In this document: positions 10,311 to 21,208 of the stretch, one piece after another
Layout of the letters: each line of letters opens with the position of its first letter
Numbering within the stretch: the first letter of the stretch is position 1
Source: Bubalus kerabau
Lineage: Eukaryota; Chordata; Mammalia; Artiodactyla; Bovidae
Direction of reading: 5' to 3'
DNA: 64,000 bases
Assembly (NCBI RefSeq): GCF_029407905.1
Contig: NC_073627.1
Span: forward strand, 155,687,697 to 155,751,696
Position numbers and translations under genes: made by a program
Notes under the pieces: model-generated
The model's input: the letters and a program-made list of their open reading frames with translations, nothing else
Databases searched by the model: none
What the model was told of the DNA's origin: nothing

Positions 10311-11734
10311 TCCTGCACAAATCTAATTCTCTGGGGGATAACTAAGCCAGAACTCCTGCTCCTGTGGTCATTCTTCTCCTGCTTAAGTTTAAATCCAAAC
10401 CATTACTCAAAGATGACGAAATCATGACCACAAAGAGCCTTCAGGAGGGAACCAGAGCTTGGCCATCGTCTAGGGTGTCCAACTAGCTCTGAGACACACC
10501 AGGCAGAGCCCAACAGTCTTTACAGCAGCTCTCAGCCCTCAATCTACAGCCAGATGGGCATCTGTCAGGCTGTCACATGGGGCAAGCAGGTAGAGCAGGG
10601 CAAAGCCCCAACAAGAGCCATGCAGGTAGAACAGGAGGTGGTGAGAGCTGGGTGTGGGGGCAGTTGTCCCCTGCTTGCCCAGCCTCTCCCCCTGAGGGCT
10701 GGCGAGGGCTGAACGGGAGCCACACCTGGTGTTCTGGTTCTGATGGCACTGTTGTCATCTCTGAACTGTTCAGTGTCGCCTAGGGCCACCGATCGTTTCC
10801 AGAGCAGTGCTGCAAATCTGGTGTTTATAAGTGTGCTGCAAACACATACAACGTGAGACTGATTTGGGAGCTAAACCATATTTTACGGGAAATGCAGTCA
10901 GATTCTTCTCACTTCCCCACTGCTCTTTGCATCCTAACACCTCCTAAACTCCACAATTTATGACCCTCTCTCCTTCATATCTCTCGTTTATCATAGCAGG
11001 CAGCCTGCAGTCTTTACTTTTGCTCTGGAAAGAGATCTTAGGCTATCATATGTCTTAATGCCCAGACTGCCCTGTAGGTCTGAGAGCCACCCAGAGCATT
11101 AACCTTTGAGCCCAGTTCCCTCACCCACCCACCCACCACCCCATCTGTCATGCAAGCCCCCACAACCTATCAAACTTTACAGCCAGTTTTTCACTGTGCT
11201 TAGTATTTGTTGGCCCACGCTGCTGAACAATTTTACACAGATGTACAATCAGATTAGAAGGCTTCATATCTATTTGCAATAAATTTGGCTTCTCTAAGTG
11301 TTCTCTTGGGTTGCTCCATCAGGATTTCTCAAACCGCCTGGGTCTGCTTACGATTCAGCAGACAATCCAACGGGAGGCCCAGAGGCACAGGCCCTGTAAC
11401 TGCATTTGCAAACACTGCTGCTGGAAACACTTAAGCCGACCTGGCCAAAGAAACTTGAGACTTCTTTTCTGCAACAGGTGGGATGACAACCATGGCTGTC
11501 AGGAAACTAGTTATGGGTAATTCATGGGCTGTATCTCATGGCACCTGGACCTTTTAAGTGTGAGGACATCTGGCAGCTGCTGGAGCCAGTGTCTTTCCAG
11601 GTCGCTGCAGTGCCGACTGCAGCCTTGACTCCGTGAACAGCCAACTGCTGAGGATCCAAGCTGTTCTGAGTCTGCCCAGGAGGAAAGGGGCCACCATCAA
11701 AAGCCAAAGGAACACAAAAAGCACATTGCATTTG
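10311..11734. other. Single-copy DNA, no gene seen
   Basis: About 1.4 kb without recognised repeats. A (CCCA)-rich patch lies at about 11123-11145. The frames of 60-74 residues are on opposite strands of the same bases and look like chance. Confidence 0.4.
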
Positions 11735-12440
11735 CATAGCCATGTTCATAACAGCATGATTCACAATAGCCAAAGGTGGAAGCAACCCAAATGTCCACCA
11801 ATAAATAAATAAAAGGGCAAACAAAATGTGGTATATGCATACAGCGGAATACTATTCAGCCTTAAATAGGGAGGATATTCTGACACAGAATGAACCTTCA
11901 GGATGTTCTGTTAACTGATAAGTGGTCACAAAAGAAAAATACTATATGATTCCATTTATACGAATTTCCTAGAAGAGTCAAATTCGTAGAAACAGAAAGG
12001 GCTTCCCTGGTGGCTCAGACGGTAAAGAATCTGCATGCAATGCAGGAGACCTAGGTTTAATCCCTGGGTTGGGAAGATGTCCTGGAGAAGGGAATGGCAA
12101 CCTACCCCAGCATTCTCACTTGGGAAATCCCATGGACAGAGGAGTCTGTCAGGCTACAGCCCATGGGGTCACAAAGAGTTGGACACAATTGAGTGAGTAA
12201 CACATATACACAGAGAGAGTGAGAAAGAAAGAATAGTGGGCTCCAGGGTCTGAGAGAAGGGGATAGTGGAGAGTTGGTATTTAATGAGGACAGTTTGTTT
12301 GGAAAGCTGAAACACTTCTGTAAATCTGTTTCACAACCGTGTGAATGTACCGAACACTACTGAACCATGCACTTTGAAATGGTTAAGATGGTAAAATTTA
12401 TGTTATGTGTTTTTTAATACAATATTTTTTAAAAAGGAAA
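11735..12440 (+). mobile_element. L1M 3' end, split by a Bov-tA
   Basis: Text characteristic of mammalian-wide L1 3' ends: 'attcacaatagccaaaggtgg', 'caacccaaatgtccacca', 'atactattcagcctt', then after a SINE 'gtgggctccagggtctg' and 'actttgaaatggttaa'. The A-rich end is near 12435. The gap 12000-12220 is the younger SINE. Confidence 0.8.
12000..12220 (+). mobile_element. Bov-tA SINE inside L1M
   Basis: Complete tRNA-Glu head and BovA body, then an 'acacatatacacagagag' tail. It interrupts the L1M at its 'agaaacagaaag' motif. Imperfect copies (agaaacagaaa / agaaagaaaga) flank it. Confidence 0.85.
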
Positions 12441-13218
12441 AATGCATTACAAATTCACTGTGTATATAAGATATGTCTTCAACAGTGCTTGGGGTTCCCA
12501 GGATCTTAGAATGACAGCTGCATATTCCAAAGACCTTAACTTGGTAAAAACAGGTCCAGACAGTGTGAAATTCAGCACCCCAAATGCACCTGAACTGCTG
12601 TGCCAAAGTGTCTGTCCCTGAACTTCCAGATGGCAGTGACCCCCCCAGAGTGCTGGCCAGGGGAGGTTGGGATGTGAACATTACCCCTGATGGTCTGTGG
12701 GGCTAAGGCATTCAGCAGCACAGGTCTCTGCAGCTGCAACCCCAAATGACAGGGTTGGAACAATGAATCACCAGCTCCATCTCAACCCTGTCTCTCATGG
12801 GGACAGGATGATGAAAATACTTGTAAAAGGCTAGAGGTTTCTGAAGTGGGGCACCAAAGGCCAGGGAAACAATACTGTCTTCCAGGTCTAGATATTCTCC
12901 CTGGTGGCCCTGAGAGGTGGTGAGGTGCCCCCTGATTAGCTCCTTTCCTCTAAGCAAACAGCTGCAGTGGCTGGCAGGGGTCTTCCAGGGAACCAGAGCC
13001 ACAGTGGCTTCCTAGAAACCGTGGGAAATAGCAGTATCAGCAGGGCAGCCCTCATCACCAATGGCTGTTGTGTCTCTGGCTTTGTGAAGGTGATCAGATA
13101 AAACCTGGGCAGCAGACCTAGATCAAGAGGCACGGTCAGTTTCCTCTTTTTACTTTGCTTCTGGGGTGGGGTCCCCGGGAGACAGACAGACCTGGGTTTG
13201 ACTCTCGGCCCTGGTGCT
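12441..13218. other. Single-copy DNA, no gene seen
   Basis: No repeat family recognised. Minus-strand frames near 12712-13002 lack homology I can name. Confidence 0.35.
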
Positions 13219-13790
13219 TTGGTTATCTATTGCGGGGCAACAAACTACTGCCAAATGCAATGCCTTAAACAACCACCACATTTATTTTGCTCATAAATCT
13301 TCAACTTGGCCAGCACTCAGCAGGAATAGCTTGGGGTGGCCTAGACGCTGCAGACATCTGAAAGATCACTCACTTGAACAGTGGGCAGTGGATGTGGCTG
13401 GGACATCTGGAATTGTGGCCTTTTCTGAGGCAGCTGGACTGTAGCCTACCAGGTTCCTCTGTCCATGGGATTCTCCGGGGAAGAATACTGGAGTGGGTAT
13501 TCCCGTGCCCTCCTCCACGGATCTTCCAGACCCAGGGTTGAGCCTGCGTCTCTTTCATCTCCTGCATTGGCAAGCGAGTTCTTTACCACTAGCGCCACCA
13601 GGGAAGCCCCGGAATCCAATAACAGGGGTCCTGAAAGAGAGTCAAGAAGCAGCTGCATTGCATTTTCTGATCTAGCCTTAAAGCCACACACCATCCTTCC
13701 TGCCACTGAAGCCAGCCCACATTCAGTAGAAGGAGCTGGAATCACTTCTGCTTGGCAAGTGTGTCCCAGAATTTGCCACTGCTCTTTGGA
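13219..13790 (-). mobile_element. MLT1 LTR, antisense, split by a SINE
   Basis: The antisense LTR 3' end 'ggttatctattgcggggcaacaaa' and 'ccttaaacaacc...tttatt' are diagnostic. After the SINE at 13439-13611 the LTR resumes with 'gagagtcaagaagcagc' and 'cacttctgcttg'. The far boundary is unclear. Confidence 0.6.
13439..13611 (-). mobile_element. Bov-tA SINE, antisense, 3'-shortened
   Basis: Reverse-oriented head ('gccaccagggaagcccc') and body. The region that would encode the SINE 3' end is missing beyond 'ctggactgtagcc', leaving about 170 bp. Confidence 0.8.
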
Positions 13791-13821
13791 GAATTACTCC
13801 TTGCTGACTGCAGTCTAGTCT

Positions 13822-13905
13822 CTCCATGTCTTAGTTTACCGTAGTTTATAATCCTGTGAGGATTATATAGTCAGTGTAGGTGAATCTCCTAGCACAATGC
13901 TTTTC
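13822..13905 (+). mobile_element. MIR fragment
   Basis: 'tcttagtttaccg', 'tgtgaggattatatag' and 'ctcctagcacaatgc' follow the distal MIR consensus. An ancient tRNA-derived SINE remnant. Confidence 0.5.
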
Positions 13906-13928
13906 TATCAGTGGATGTCTATTATCAA

Positions 13929-14148
13929 ATGTGCATGTGTGTGTGCATGCTAAGTCACTTCAGTTGTGTCTGCTTATGACCCCATGGATTGTAGCCCTCC
14001 AGGATCCTCTGTCCATGGCAAAAATATTGGAACGGGATGCCATGCCCTCTTCCAGGGGATTTTCCTGACCCAGGGATTGAACCTGTATCTCTTACGTCTC
14101 CTGCACTGGCAGGTGGGTTCTTTGCCGTTGGCACCAACTAGGAAGCCC
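13929..14148 (-). mobile_element. Bov-tA SINE, antisense
   Basis: Flanked by the 8-bp duplication attatcaa at 13921-13928 and 14149-14156. The tail is a short TG/GCAT mixture. The body has a deletion around the usual 'ggattctccaggcaag'. Confidence 0.85.
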
Positions 14149-14156
14149 ATTATCAA

Positions 14157-14771
14157 CCGTACAATTCCAAAAAGGAGTTAATTAAAGAATATTATTATTT
14201 TGCAAAATAGAGAGTTCTTAAGTACACAAAGCTAATGAGAGGAAAGGATAAAACTAGAAAATCATCTCTCAACCCAGGTTAAGAAGTTTCCTGGACTTCT
14301 CTGAAGGCAGACAAAGACTTTTATTGTTTCTGTTGAGAGAACTGTTGCCAAGTGGGATCCCAGAAAAGAGTCACAGGAGGATGGCTGTGCGCTGGAGAGA
14401 CAGGGTCCTGACGCCAGAGCAGAGGAAGAGAGGGAGCCAGCTGGAAGATGTTGGGAAATACAGATGGAGCTAATGAAAGTGCTCAGGAATCAATGTTTTG
14501 CAACCTAGCGTGTTTTGTTAATGATCTGCTTACCAGACAATGGCCCCAGTGCCCAGGAGAATTGGAGGAGGGCCAGAGAGTGAGATACAGCCCCGAATTT
14601 ACAGACCAGGAATCTAGAACAGGAGCAGCATCTGGTCTGGGCACTTCAGCTGAGATCCTGCCAGCTCTGTCAGCCCACTCTGGTCTCACAATACCCATCC
14701 TTCCTTCTTATGGGCCAGTGGGACAACTTTTCTGAAGATCACCCAGAAAGAGCATGCTTCCCACCCATCTG
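14157..14771. other. Single-copy DNA, no gene seen
   Basis: No recognised repeat. Opposite-strand frames at 14448-14735 and 14483-14698 overlap and are not supported. Confidence 0.35.
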
Positions 14772-14982
14772 GGGCTTCCCAGGTGCTGCAGGGATAAAGA
14801 ATCCACCTGCCAATGCAGGAAATACAAGAGTTGTAGGTTTTGTCTCTCGGTAGGGAAGATCCCCTGGAATAGGAAATGGCAACCCACTCCAGTATTTTTG
14901 CTTGGAAAATTCCATGGACAGAGGAGCCTGGTGGGCAACCTCCATGGGGTGGCAAAATCAGACATGACTGAGCATGCACACC
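14772..14982 (+). mobile_element. Bov-tA SINE
   Basis: Diverged head ('gggcttcccaggtgctgcagg') with the B box nearly lost, then a standard BovA body ending 'gactgagcatgcacacc'. Confidence 0.8.
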
Positions 14983-16098
14983 ACTCATGTTGTCCCACCT
15001 TCTAGGATCTGCAAAACTACAGCAAGGCCCTAGACTCAGGAAAACACCTAGAAATGGTTCAGAACCACATCCCAGACACACCAGATGGGGAATTTCTGCC
15101 CCATGCTCCAGGGGCCCACCTTTGGTGGGGTTGCAGCCTTGCCACCCCTGGGTGCCAAGGAGAACCCGGGAGGTCAGGATTGTCTGGTGGGGGCACCACC
15201 CAGTGACTCATCCCCCATGTCTCGGTGTCCCCTGAAGGCACCTCTGCTCTTGTCAGCCACCGCCCAGTCACTGGCTGAAGGCCAGTCTTGAAGGGGAGTC
15301 AGCCACCTGCACCGACATGAAGCGAGCAGGCCAGAGAGTGACCAAGTCCTTTCTGCTTGGCTCTGTGAAACATCTCACATGTCCCCAAAAGCACTCCCCA
15401 CAGTGTTTCCCTGGGCCGAGTCTCCTGTCCTTTGAGGCCTTGTGAATCCAGGTCTCCAGCCCACCCCCTCAGCCTGTGAGTGTTCTCTCTGGGAGGAGCA
15501 ATAACAAATGAATATCTCCCTTTCCGGATGAGTTTAAACCATCTGATTGGCTAGTGGGGACGAGTGAGTTTGCACAGAGGGTCTTTACCCTGTCCCATTC
15601 CAGACTCTCTTCTTATTGTGGTCTCACAACCCACCCATCCAGAGGGAGCCCACATCCAGCCCCCAGACCTAGGCAAACTTCCAGGCCTGCCTCCATCAGT
15701 AGAGTTCAGTAGACATCACTGTGTGTTCTTTCTAAAGCTCTCTCCTGGCTCACTCTCAGACCCTTGTCTGTGAAACCAGCTGCCTTGCTGTGAGGATGCC
15801 CAGGACACACAGAGGGACATGGGAGGGATTCCCGGGCCATGACTATGGTGAAGTGCCTGGCTTGACCAATAGTGTTATCCTTGGGTGTGCCATCTTGGAG
15901 CCGAAGCCCCCAGCTGCTACTGCAGGCCCAGGGAAAGCTCCATTCCCCAAGGAAACAGGGCCAAAGGAGAAGAGGTTTCCTGCCCCAGACACTCCAGGGA
16001 AAGGGGTGCAGAGGGGCCTCCTCACCGCCTGACCCCTGTGCTAGGCAGCTTGTGAAATGGCTCCCAGTGATTTCTACGTTCCAGGATTCCTTCCCCCT
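14983..16098. other. Single-copy GC-rich DNA
   Basis: About 1.1 kb without recognised repeats. Both strands hold open frames of 60-150 residues that overlap, as expected of GC-rich non-coding DNA. No splice-bounded exon stands out. Confidence 0.35.
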
Positions 16099-16250
16099 CC
16101 CTGTGTGTGTGTGTGTGTGCGTGTGCATCTGTGTGCAGGTATGCCTGTGTATTGTGTGCAAGCATGTGGGGGTGGGGTTTTGAGTGAGTATTTACATGTA
16201 AGCACATGTGTGTATGTGTGTATGTGTGCAAGCATGTGTTGTGGGGGGTT
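16099..16250. repeat. (TG)n-rich tract
   Basis: TG runs interspersed with 'gcatgtg' and 'tatgtgtg' units, diverged in the middle by a G-rich segment. Confidence 0.85.
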
Positions 16251-16257
16251 TAACATG

Positions 16258-16479
16258 TATGTATTCATTTATTTGGCTGTGTTGGGTCTTAACTGTGGCA
16301 CATGGGACCTTTTGTTGGGACACACAGATTCTCTAGCCATGGCTCACAGGCTCAGTCCTCTCAGCTCAGGCTTAGTTGCTCCACAACATGTGGGATCTTA
16401 GTTCCCCAACCAGGGATCGAATCTGTACCTGCTGCATTGCAAGGTGGATTCCTAACCACTGCACCCTCAGGGAAGCCCC
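16258..16479 (-). mobile_element. CHR-type SINE, antisense
   Basis: 'tttatttggctgtgttgggtctta' at left and '(c)cagggatcgaatc...ccactgcaccctcagggaagcccc' at right are the reversed tail and head of a cetartiodactyl CHR SINE. Confidence 0.75.
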
Positions 16480-16512
16480 TGTCTTGTGTTTTGAATATGT
16501 GCGGGTGCATGG

Positions 16513-16637
16513 ACCTGGAGGAGGAAATGGAAACCCACTCCAGCAGTGGTGCTTGGGAAACCCCATGGACAGAGGCGCCTGGCGGGCTATAGTCCATGGG
16601 GTTGCAAAGAGCTGGACATGACTGAAGTGACTGAGCA
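16513..16637 (+). mobile_element. BovA monomer SINE
   Basis: Headless BovA unit from 'ctggaggaggaaatgg' to 'gaagtgactgagcac'. The TG-rich tract to its right may have grown from its tail. Confidence 0.75.
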
Positions 16638-16649
16638 CACACAGATGCA

Positions 16650-16830
16650 TGCACATGTGTGTGTGTGAGTATGCAAGTGTGTGGGGAGCTGAGTGTGTAA
16701 GTGTATGTGTGTGTGCATGTGTATTTTTAAATGTGTGTGTGTGTTGTGTGAGTATATATGTGTTTGCACATATGTGTTTATATGTGTTATGTGTATTTCT
16801 GTGTGTGTTTGTGTGTGTGTGTGCGCACTA
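16650..16830. repeat. (TG)n-rich tract
   Basis: TG/TA-rich degenerate microsatellite between a BovA monomer and the left LTR of an MLT1 element. Confidence 0.85.
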
Positions 16831-16834
16831 CTAC

Positions 16835-17270
16835 TTCTGATGTGATCTACTTCTGATGAATGGAATATGGCAAATATGACAGGACACCACTTCCAAGTTT
16901 AACCTACCAAGGCTTTTGACTTCAGCCTTGCTCTCACGCCCTCTGGGCCTCCCAGTTTCCTGCTTTGATGAAACAAGCTATCACAAAGGAGGGACCCACA
17001 TGGAAAGGAACTGAGGCCACAGCCTGTGAAGAACCAGATCCTGCCAACACCATGTGAATGAACTTGGAGGAAGGTCCTTCCCCAACTAAGCCTTGGGATG
17101 ACCAGAGCCTCAGAAATACCTGCACTGCTGCCTGTGAGACCTTGAAGCAAGGCTGCAAGTAAGCTGTGCCTAGATTCCTGACCAGTAGAAACTGAGGTAA
17201 TAAATGCTTCTGTTTTAAGACACAAAGGTTAGGTTAATGTGTTATATGGCAATAGATAATCAAGACAGAT
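16835..17270 (+). mobile_element. MLT1 element, left LTR
   Basis: Contains 'acttctgatgaatggaat', 'tgtgaatgaacttgga', 'aataaatgcttctgttttaag' (polyadenylation region) and an end near 'caatagataatcaagaca'. It shares a parallel layout with the segment 18795-19225, which I read as the right LTR of the same element. Confidence 0.7.
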
Positions 17271-18794
17271 TTTAGTACCAGTATTGTGCTGCTACAATAA
17301 ACACCCAAAAATGTAGAAGTGGGTTCAGAACTGGGCAGTGGGTGAAAGCTGGATGGATTTTGAGAAGAATGGTGAAGAAAGCCTGAACTGCCTTGAATAG
17401 ACTGTTAGCACATATGTGGGCTGCCCTATGGCAAACACACTAGAGAAAATTGAGGAAGAGGGGATCCTGTTACCCAGCAACAGAAAGCTTACCTCCAGTT
17501 ATGGAGAAGGTGGAACCTGTACCGAATGAACTGCGTGGTCTCGCTCAGGAGATTGCCAAGCAAAATGTTGAATGTATTTCCTAGTTTCTTCTTGCTTTAT
17601 GAAAGGAAAGAGATAAATTGGGAGAAAAATTATTAAACAGAAAGGAACCAAGACTTGATGATTTTGAAAATTCTCGGCTTCTTCTAGTTGTAAAAGATGC
17701 TAAAATTAAGAAAAGCTAAAGAACCTTCAAAAATGATCCAGAAATAAAGCCAATAGTGAGACTGTACAATCTTTTTAGGACTTCAGAATGATCAAAGCAT
17801 CAGGGTACTATTGAGATGCACAAAGGACCCTTTCAAGAGACTAATTGTGTACCAGACATTTCCTCTCAGCTGAACAACAATGCCTCTGGAAAACTGAAGG
17901 AATTCTCCCTCATCTGTTTCAGCAGAAGCCCAAAGCAGAGAAGGGCTTATCTCAAAAGAGGTTTGTGCTGGTAGCAATTGTCTAATGGAGATTGTCCCAG
18001 TGAGATTCACAGAAGACCCAAAATGCGTTTGAGAAAAGCAAATACACTTTCAGCTTAAACTGAAAGAGATAGAGACAATAAAAAGAGGCTTTGGGGTCCC
18101 CCCTCCCCAATTATACTTGTACAAAGCAGGCAGAGAGATGCTCAGAGGCAAACACGTTTATTTTTATTTTTTTTAATTTAATTTTATTTTATTTTATTTT
18201 TTAACTTTACAATATTGTATTGGTTATACACAATGGAGTATTACTCAGCCATTAAAAAGAATACATTTGAATCAAACACCTTTAATCTTTGATGAAAAAA
18301 TAAGAATGACTAAAAAGACAGAACCAAGAGCCATGAGAGTGCTGCCAAGAGCATAGAGAATTTCCCCCAGGCCTTGAGACCCAATCAAGGAACTTCTAAC
18401 ATTTGCCCAGATGGATTTCAGAATTGCTATAGACCAGTGCCCCTCCCCCTTTTGGAACAGAAATGTCTATATCTTTTACCCAAGACTGTCCTTCCAATAT
18501 GTGCGGTGTGTGTTGGGACAGATGACTTGTCCATTTAGTTTGAGGCTCTGCCAATCCAGAGGAGCTAGACTTAAACAACCACACCTAAGGAACCTCACAC
18601 ATCCTGAGCCTTACTCAGATGATGAGATTCTTGACTTTGAGCTATGTGATGAGATGTTCAAGGACCTTGGAGGAGGAACTTGAATCATTGTGGGCCAGCG
18701 GGCAGACTGGTGTAGGCAGCTTCTGAAATCATTCTTGGTAGTCACCATATCCTGGTGTTCACACTCTTGAAGAATCGTCTCCCAATGCATGGGA
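17271..18794 (+). mobile_element. MLT1/MaLR internal region, decayed
   Basis: Starts with the typical 'ttttagtaccagtattgtgctgct' junction and 'aaatgtagaagtgggttcagaactggg'. It carries many stops and shifts, with no long frame. It is interrupted at 18161-18272 by a small L1 insertion. An old endogenous retrovirus-like copy without function. Confidence 0.65.
18161..18272 (-). mobile_element. 112-bp twin-primed L1 insertion
   Basis: Left part (to about 18222) is an antisense L1 tail, T-rich then 'aactttacaatattgtattggtt'. The right part, from about 18225, is sense L1 ('aatggagtattactcagcc', 'aaaaagaatacatttgaatc'). The opposite orientation is the signature of twin priming. A 12-bp duplication with one mismatch, caaacacgttta (18149-18160) / caaacaccttta (18273-18284), encloses it. 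Confidence 0.85.
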
Positions 18795-19225
18795 ACTGGA
18801 CCTGATGAGCTGCTTCTGATGAACAGAATACAGGATACCACTTCCAAAACTGGGCCACAAGAAACTGTGACTTTCATCTTGCTTGAACTCGCTTCCCTTG
18901 GTTTGCTCCATTTAGTGAAGCAAATGCTCTGTTGTGTTGGAGAAATCTGCGTAGCAGGGAACCAAGCCTCTGACTGACAGATCAAAATGTATTGAATCCT
19001 ACCTGTGAGGACCAACATTCTCCTTGCTTCAAGCCTTACAATGGCTACAGTTCTGCCAACATCTTAAGCGTCTCTGAAGCAGGGGCTCAGCTACGTCTGC
19101 CCCACCATCATTTGTTCCAGATCCTCGGCCTACAGAAATCACAGAGTCGTAAATGTCAGTGCTACAAGCCACTGCACTTGGGGTAATTAGTTAAGCAGTA
19201 ATAGGTGATTATGATATCTTCCGTG
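18795..19225 (+). mobile_element. MLT1 element, right LTR
   Basis: 'gctgcttctgatgaacagaat' and 'accacttccaaaactggg' line up with the left LTR motifs, and later blocks keep the order. Divergence between the two LTRs is large, consistent with great age. Confidence 0.6.
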
Positions 19226-19319
19226 TAAGGGAACAGGGAAATATTGGGTGTGAGGAAAGTCCATGGAACATTGTCATCTGTGACCCTCAGGAATCAACAT
19301 CTCTAGGAAGGTTTTTTTT

Positions 19320-20310
19320 TTTAATTACTAAAATAAATTCAGTATATAACATTGTGTAAGTTTAAGATGCAGAGCATGTTAATCTGATGCATTTATTTTT
19401 GAAATGTGATTGCTGTAGCAATAATTAGCATCTCTACCACATTACATAATTATCCTTGCTTTTTAGTAGTTGGAATCATTGAGTTTCAGTCTCTTAGCAA
19501 GTTTGATGATTATAGTATAAAACCATTATCTATTCTCACTATAATGTTCATTAGCTTTCCAGAGCTTATTAACTCCCCTTTGTAAGTTTGTACCCTTAAA
19601 CAGGGGGAGAAGGGGATGGCAGAGGATGAGATGGCTGGATGGCATCACTGACTCGATGGACTTGAGTTTGAGTGAACTCCGGGAGATGGTGATGGACAGG
19701 GAGGCCTGGCGTGCTGCGATTCATGGGGTCACAAAGAGTCGGACACGACTGAGCAACTGAACTGAACTGAACTGAGTGATATCCCTGCTCATTGGGCAAT
19801 CCTTTCTTCTATTAACACAAGAATGGAAATAGCTTCTTGTCATTGGGGCCATGAACTGAACTGAACCCTTAAACAGAATCTGTCCTGCTACCCTCACCCC
19901 TGTCCCCAGGCAGCCACCCTTTTACTCTCTGTTTTTATGAGTTTGGCTTTGTTAGATTCCACATATAAGTGGTATCACACAGTATTGTCTTTGTCTGACG
20001 TATCTCTCCTAACATACTAGAGTTCCATCTATGTTGCTGCAAATGGAAAGATATCCTTCTTTCTCGTGGCTGAATAATATTCCTTTGTGTGTGTATAACA
20101 CATCTTCTTTACCCACTCACCTGCTAATGGGCACTTAGGTTGTTTCCACATCTTGGCTATTGTGAATAATGCTGTAATATGAGAGTGCATATATCTATTC
20201 AATATCTTGTTGTCATTTGTTTTGGGTATATACCCATGAGTGGAATTGCTGGGTCATATGAAAGATCTATTTTTAGTCTTTGAGGAACCTCCATGTTGTT
20301 TTAAGAAGGC
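19320..20310 (-). mobile_element. L1 3' UTR region, antisense, split by BovB
   Basis: Antisense L1 text on both sides of a BovB insertion: 'cattgtgtaagtttaagatg' at left, and at right 'ttagattccacatataagtgg', 'gttgctgcaaatgg', 'gggcacttaggttgtttcc', 'attgctgggtcatatg'. Confidence 0.85.
19604..19864 (+). mobile_element. BovB 3' end plus extra flank
   Basis: BovB 3' sequence runs 19604-19775 and ends in the expected (ACTGA)n tail. It is followed by about 76 bp that is not BovB (19776-19851) and a second GAACTGAACTGA tail at 19853-19864. The perfect 12-bp duplication acccttaaacag (19592-19603 and 19865-19876) encloses everything, so both parts entered together. This fits 3' transduction. Confidence 0.8.
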
Positions 20311-20339
20311 TTATTTAAAATGAAGATCAAGGGCCAACA

Positions 20340-20412
20340 CAGATCTAATTAGCCAGAATTTCCAGAATGGGGCCCAGGTGATTCTCATGAATATTCACAC
20401 TTGAGAATAAAG
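20340..20412 (+). mobile_element. MER5A-like hAT fragment
   Basis: 'ggggcccaggtgattctcatgaatat...cttgaga' matches the distal end of MER5A. Only about 70 bp remain. Confidence 0.5.
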
Positions 20413-20979
20413 GTGTGAGTAATGACTTCTGATTCTCCCATACCTCCCTAAGGAGGTCCACTAATGTGACGCCTCTAATCCATGCCTGTATCCTTCAGGT
20501 CCCCCAAACTGCCACCATCACTGCATATCTGGGGGCCCCATGCATGAGTTCACTGGCAGCAATGGGTCATCTACCCACTGATACTGGTACCTTGACCAGG
20601 CTGAACTTGGGGCTCCAACTCCCCATAAGGACTGTAGAGGTCAATACTGGTGCAGGGAGTGGGGGAAAGAGGGGATGGGGGAGGAGGGGTGGGGGAGGAT
20701 GCAGTGGGAGAGGTGTTCAGCTTGGAGAGACAAGAGGCAGAGAATTCTCTCCTTCCTCTGCCCTAATGACCACAGACCACTCTGAAAGCCCCTGATGTTG
20801 GTCCTCAAGAGGGAGCAGGCGGTGGTGTTGGTGATGAAGCTGTGGCTGGTGCGGCCGGTACCGCAGCGTTTGCTCTCCATCCCAGCTATCTTCAGTCACT
20901 TCCCTCCTTTATCCTGCTTTCCAGTTTGCAATCCCAGCAAAGCACTATCACAGTTTTGGCCTCAGGCTGTTTTCCAGAT
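20413..20979. other. Single-copy DNA, no gene seen
   Basis: Contains a G-rich purine stretch at 20651-20720. No gene or repeat family recognised. Confidence 0.35.
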
Positions 20980-20981
20980 TA

Positions 20982-21010
20982 AGTGTGTGTGTGTGTGTGT
21001 ATTTGTGTGT
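20982..21010. repeat. (TG)n microsatellite
   Basis: Short TG tract abutting the tail of the following antisense SINE and probably derived from it. Confidence 0.8.
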
Positions 21011-21208
21011 GTTAGCTGCTCAGTCGTGTCTGACTCTTTGCAACCCCATGGACTATAGCCCACCAGGCTCCTCTGTCCATGGGATTCTCCAGGCAAGAAT
21101 ACTGGAGCAGGTTGCCATTTCCTTATCTGGGGATCTTTCCAATCTAGGAATCAAACCCGGGGCTTCTGCGCAACAGGCACATTCTTTACTGTCTGAACCA
21201 CTAGCATG
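21011..21208 (-). mobile_element. Bov-tA SINE, antisense
   Basis: Clean BovA body in reverse. The head at right is diverged ('gtctgaaccactagcatgc'). Confidence 0.85.
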
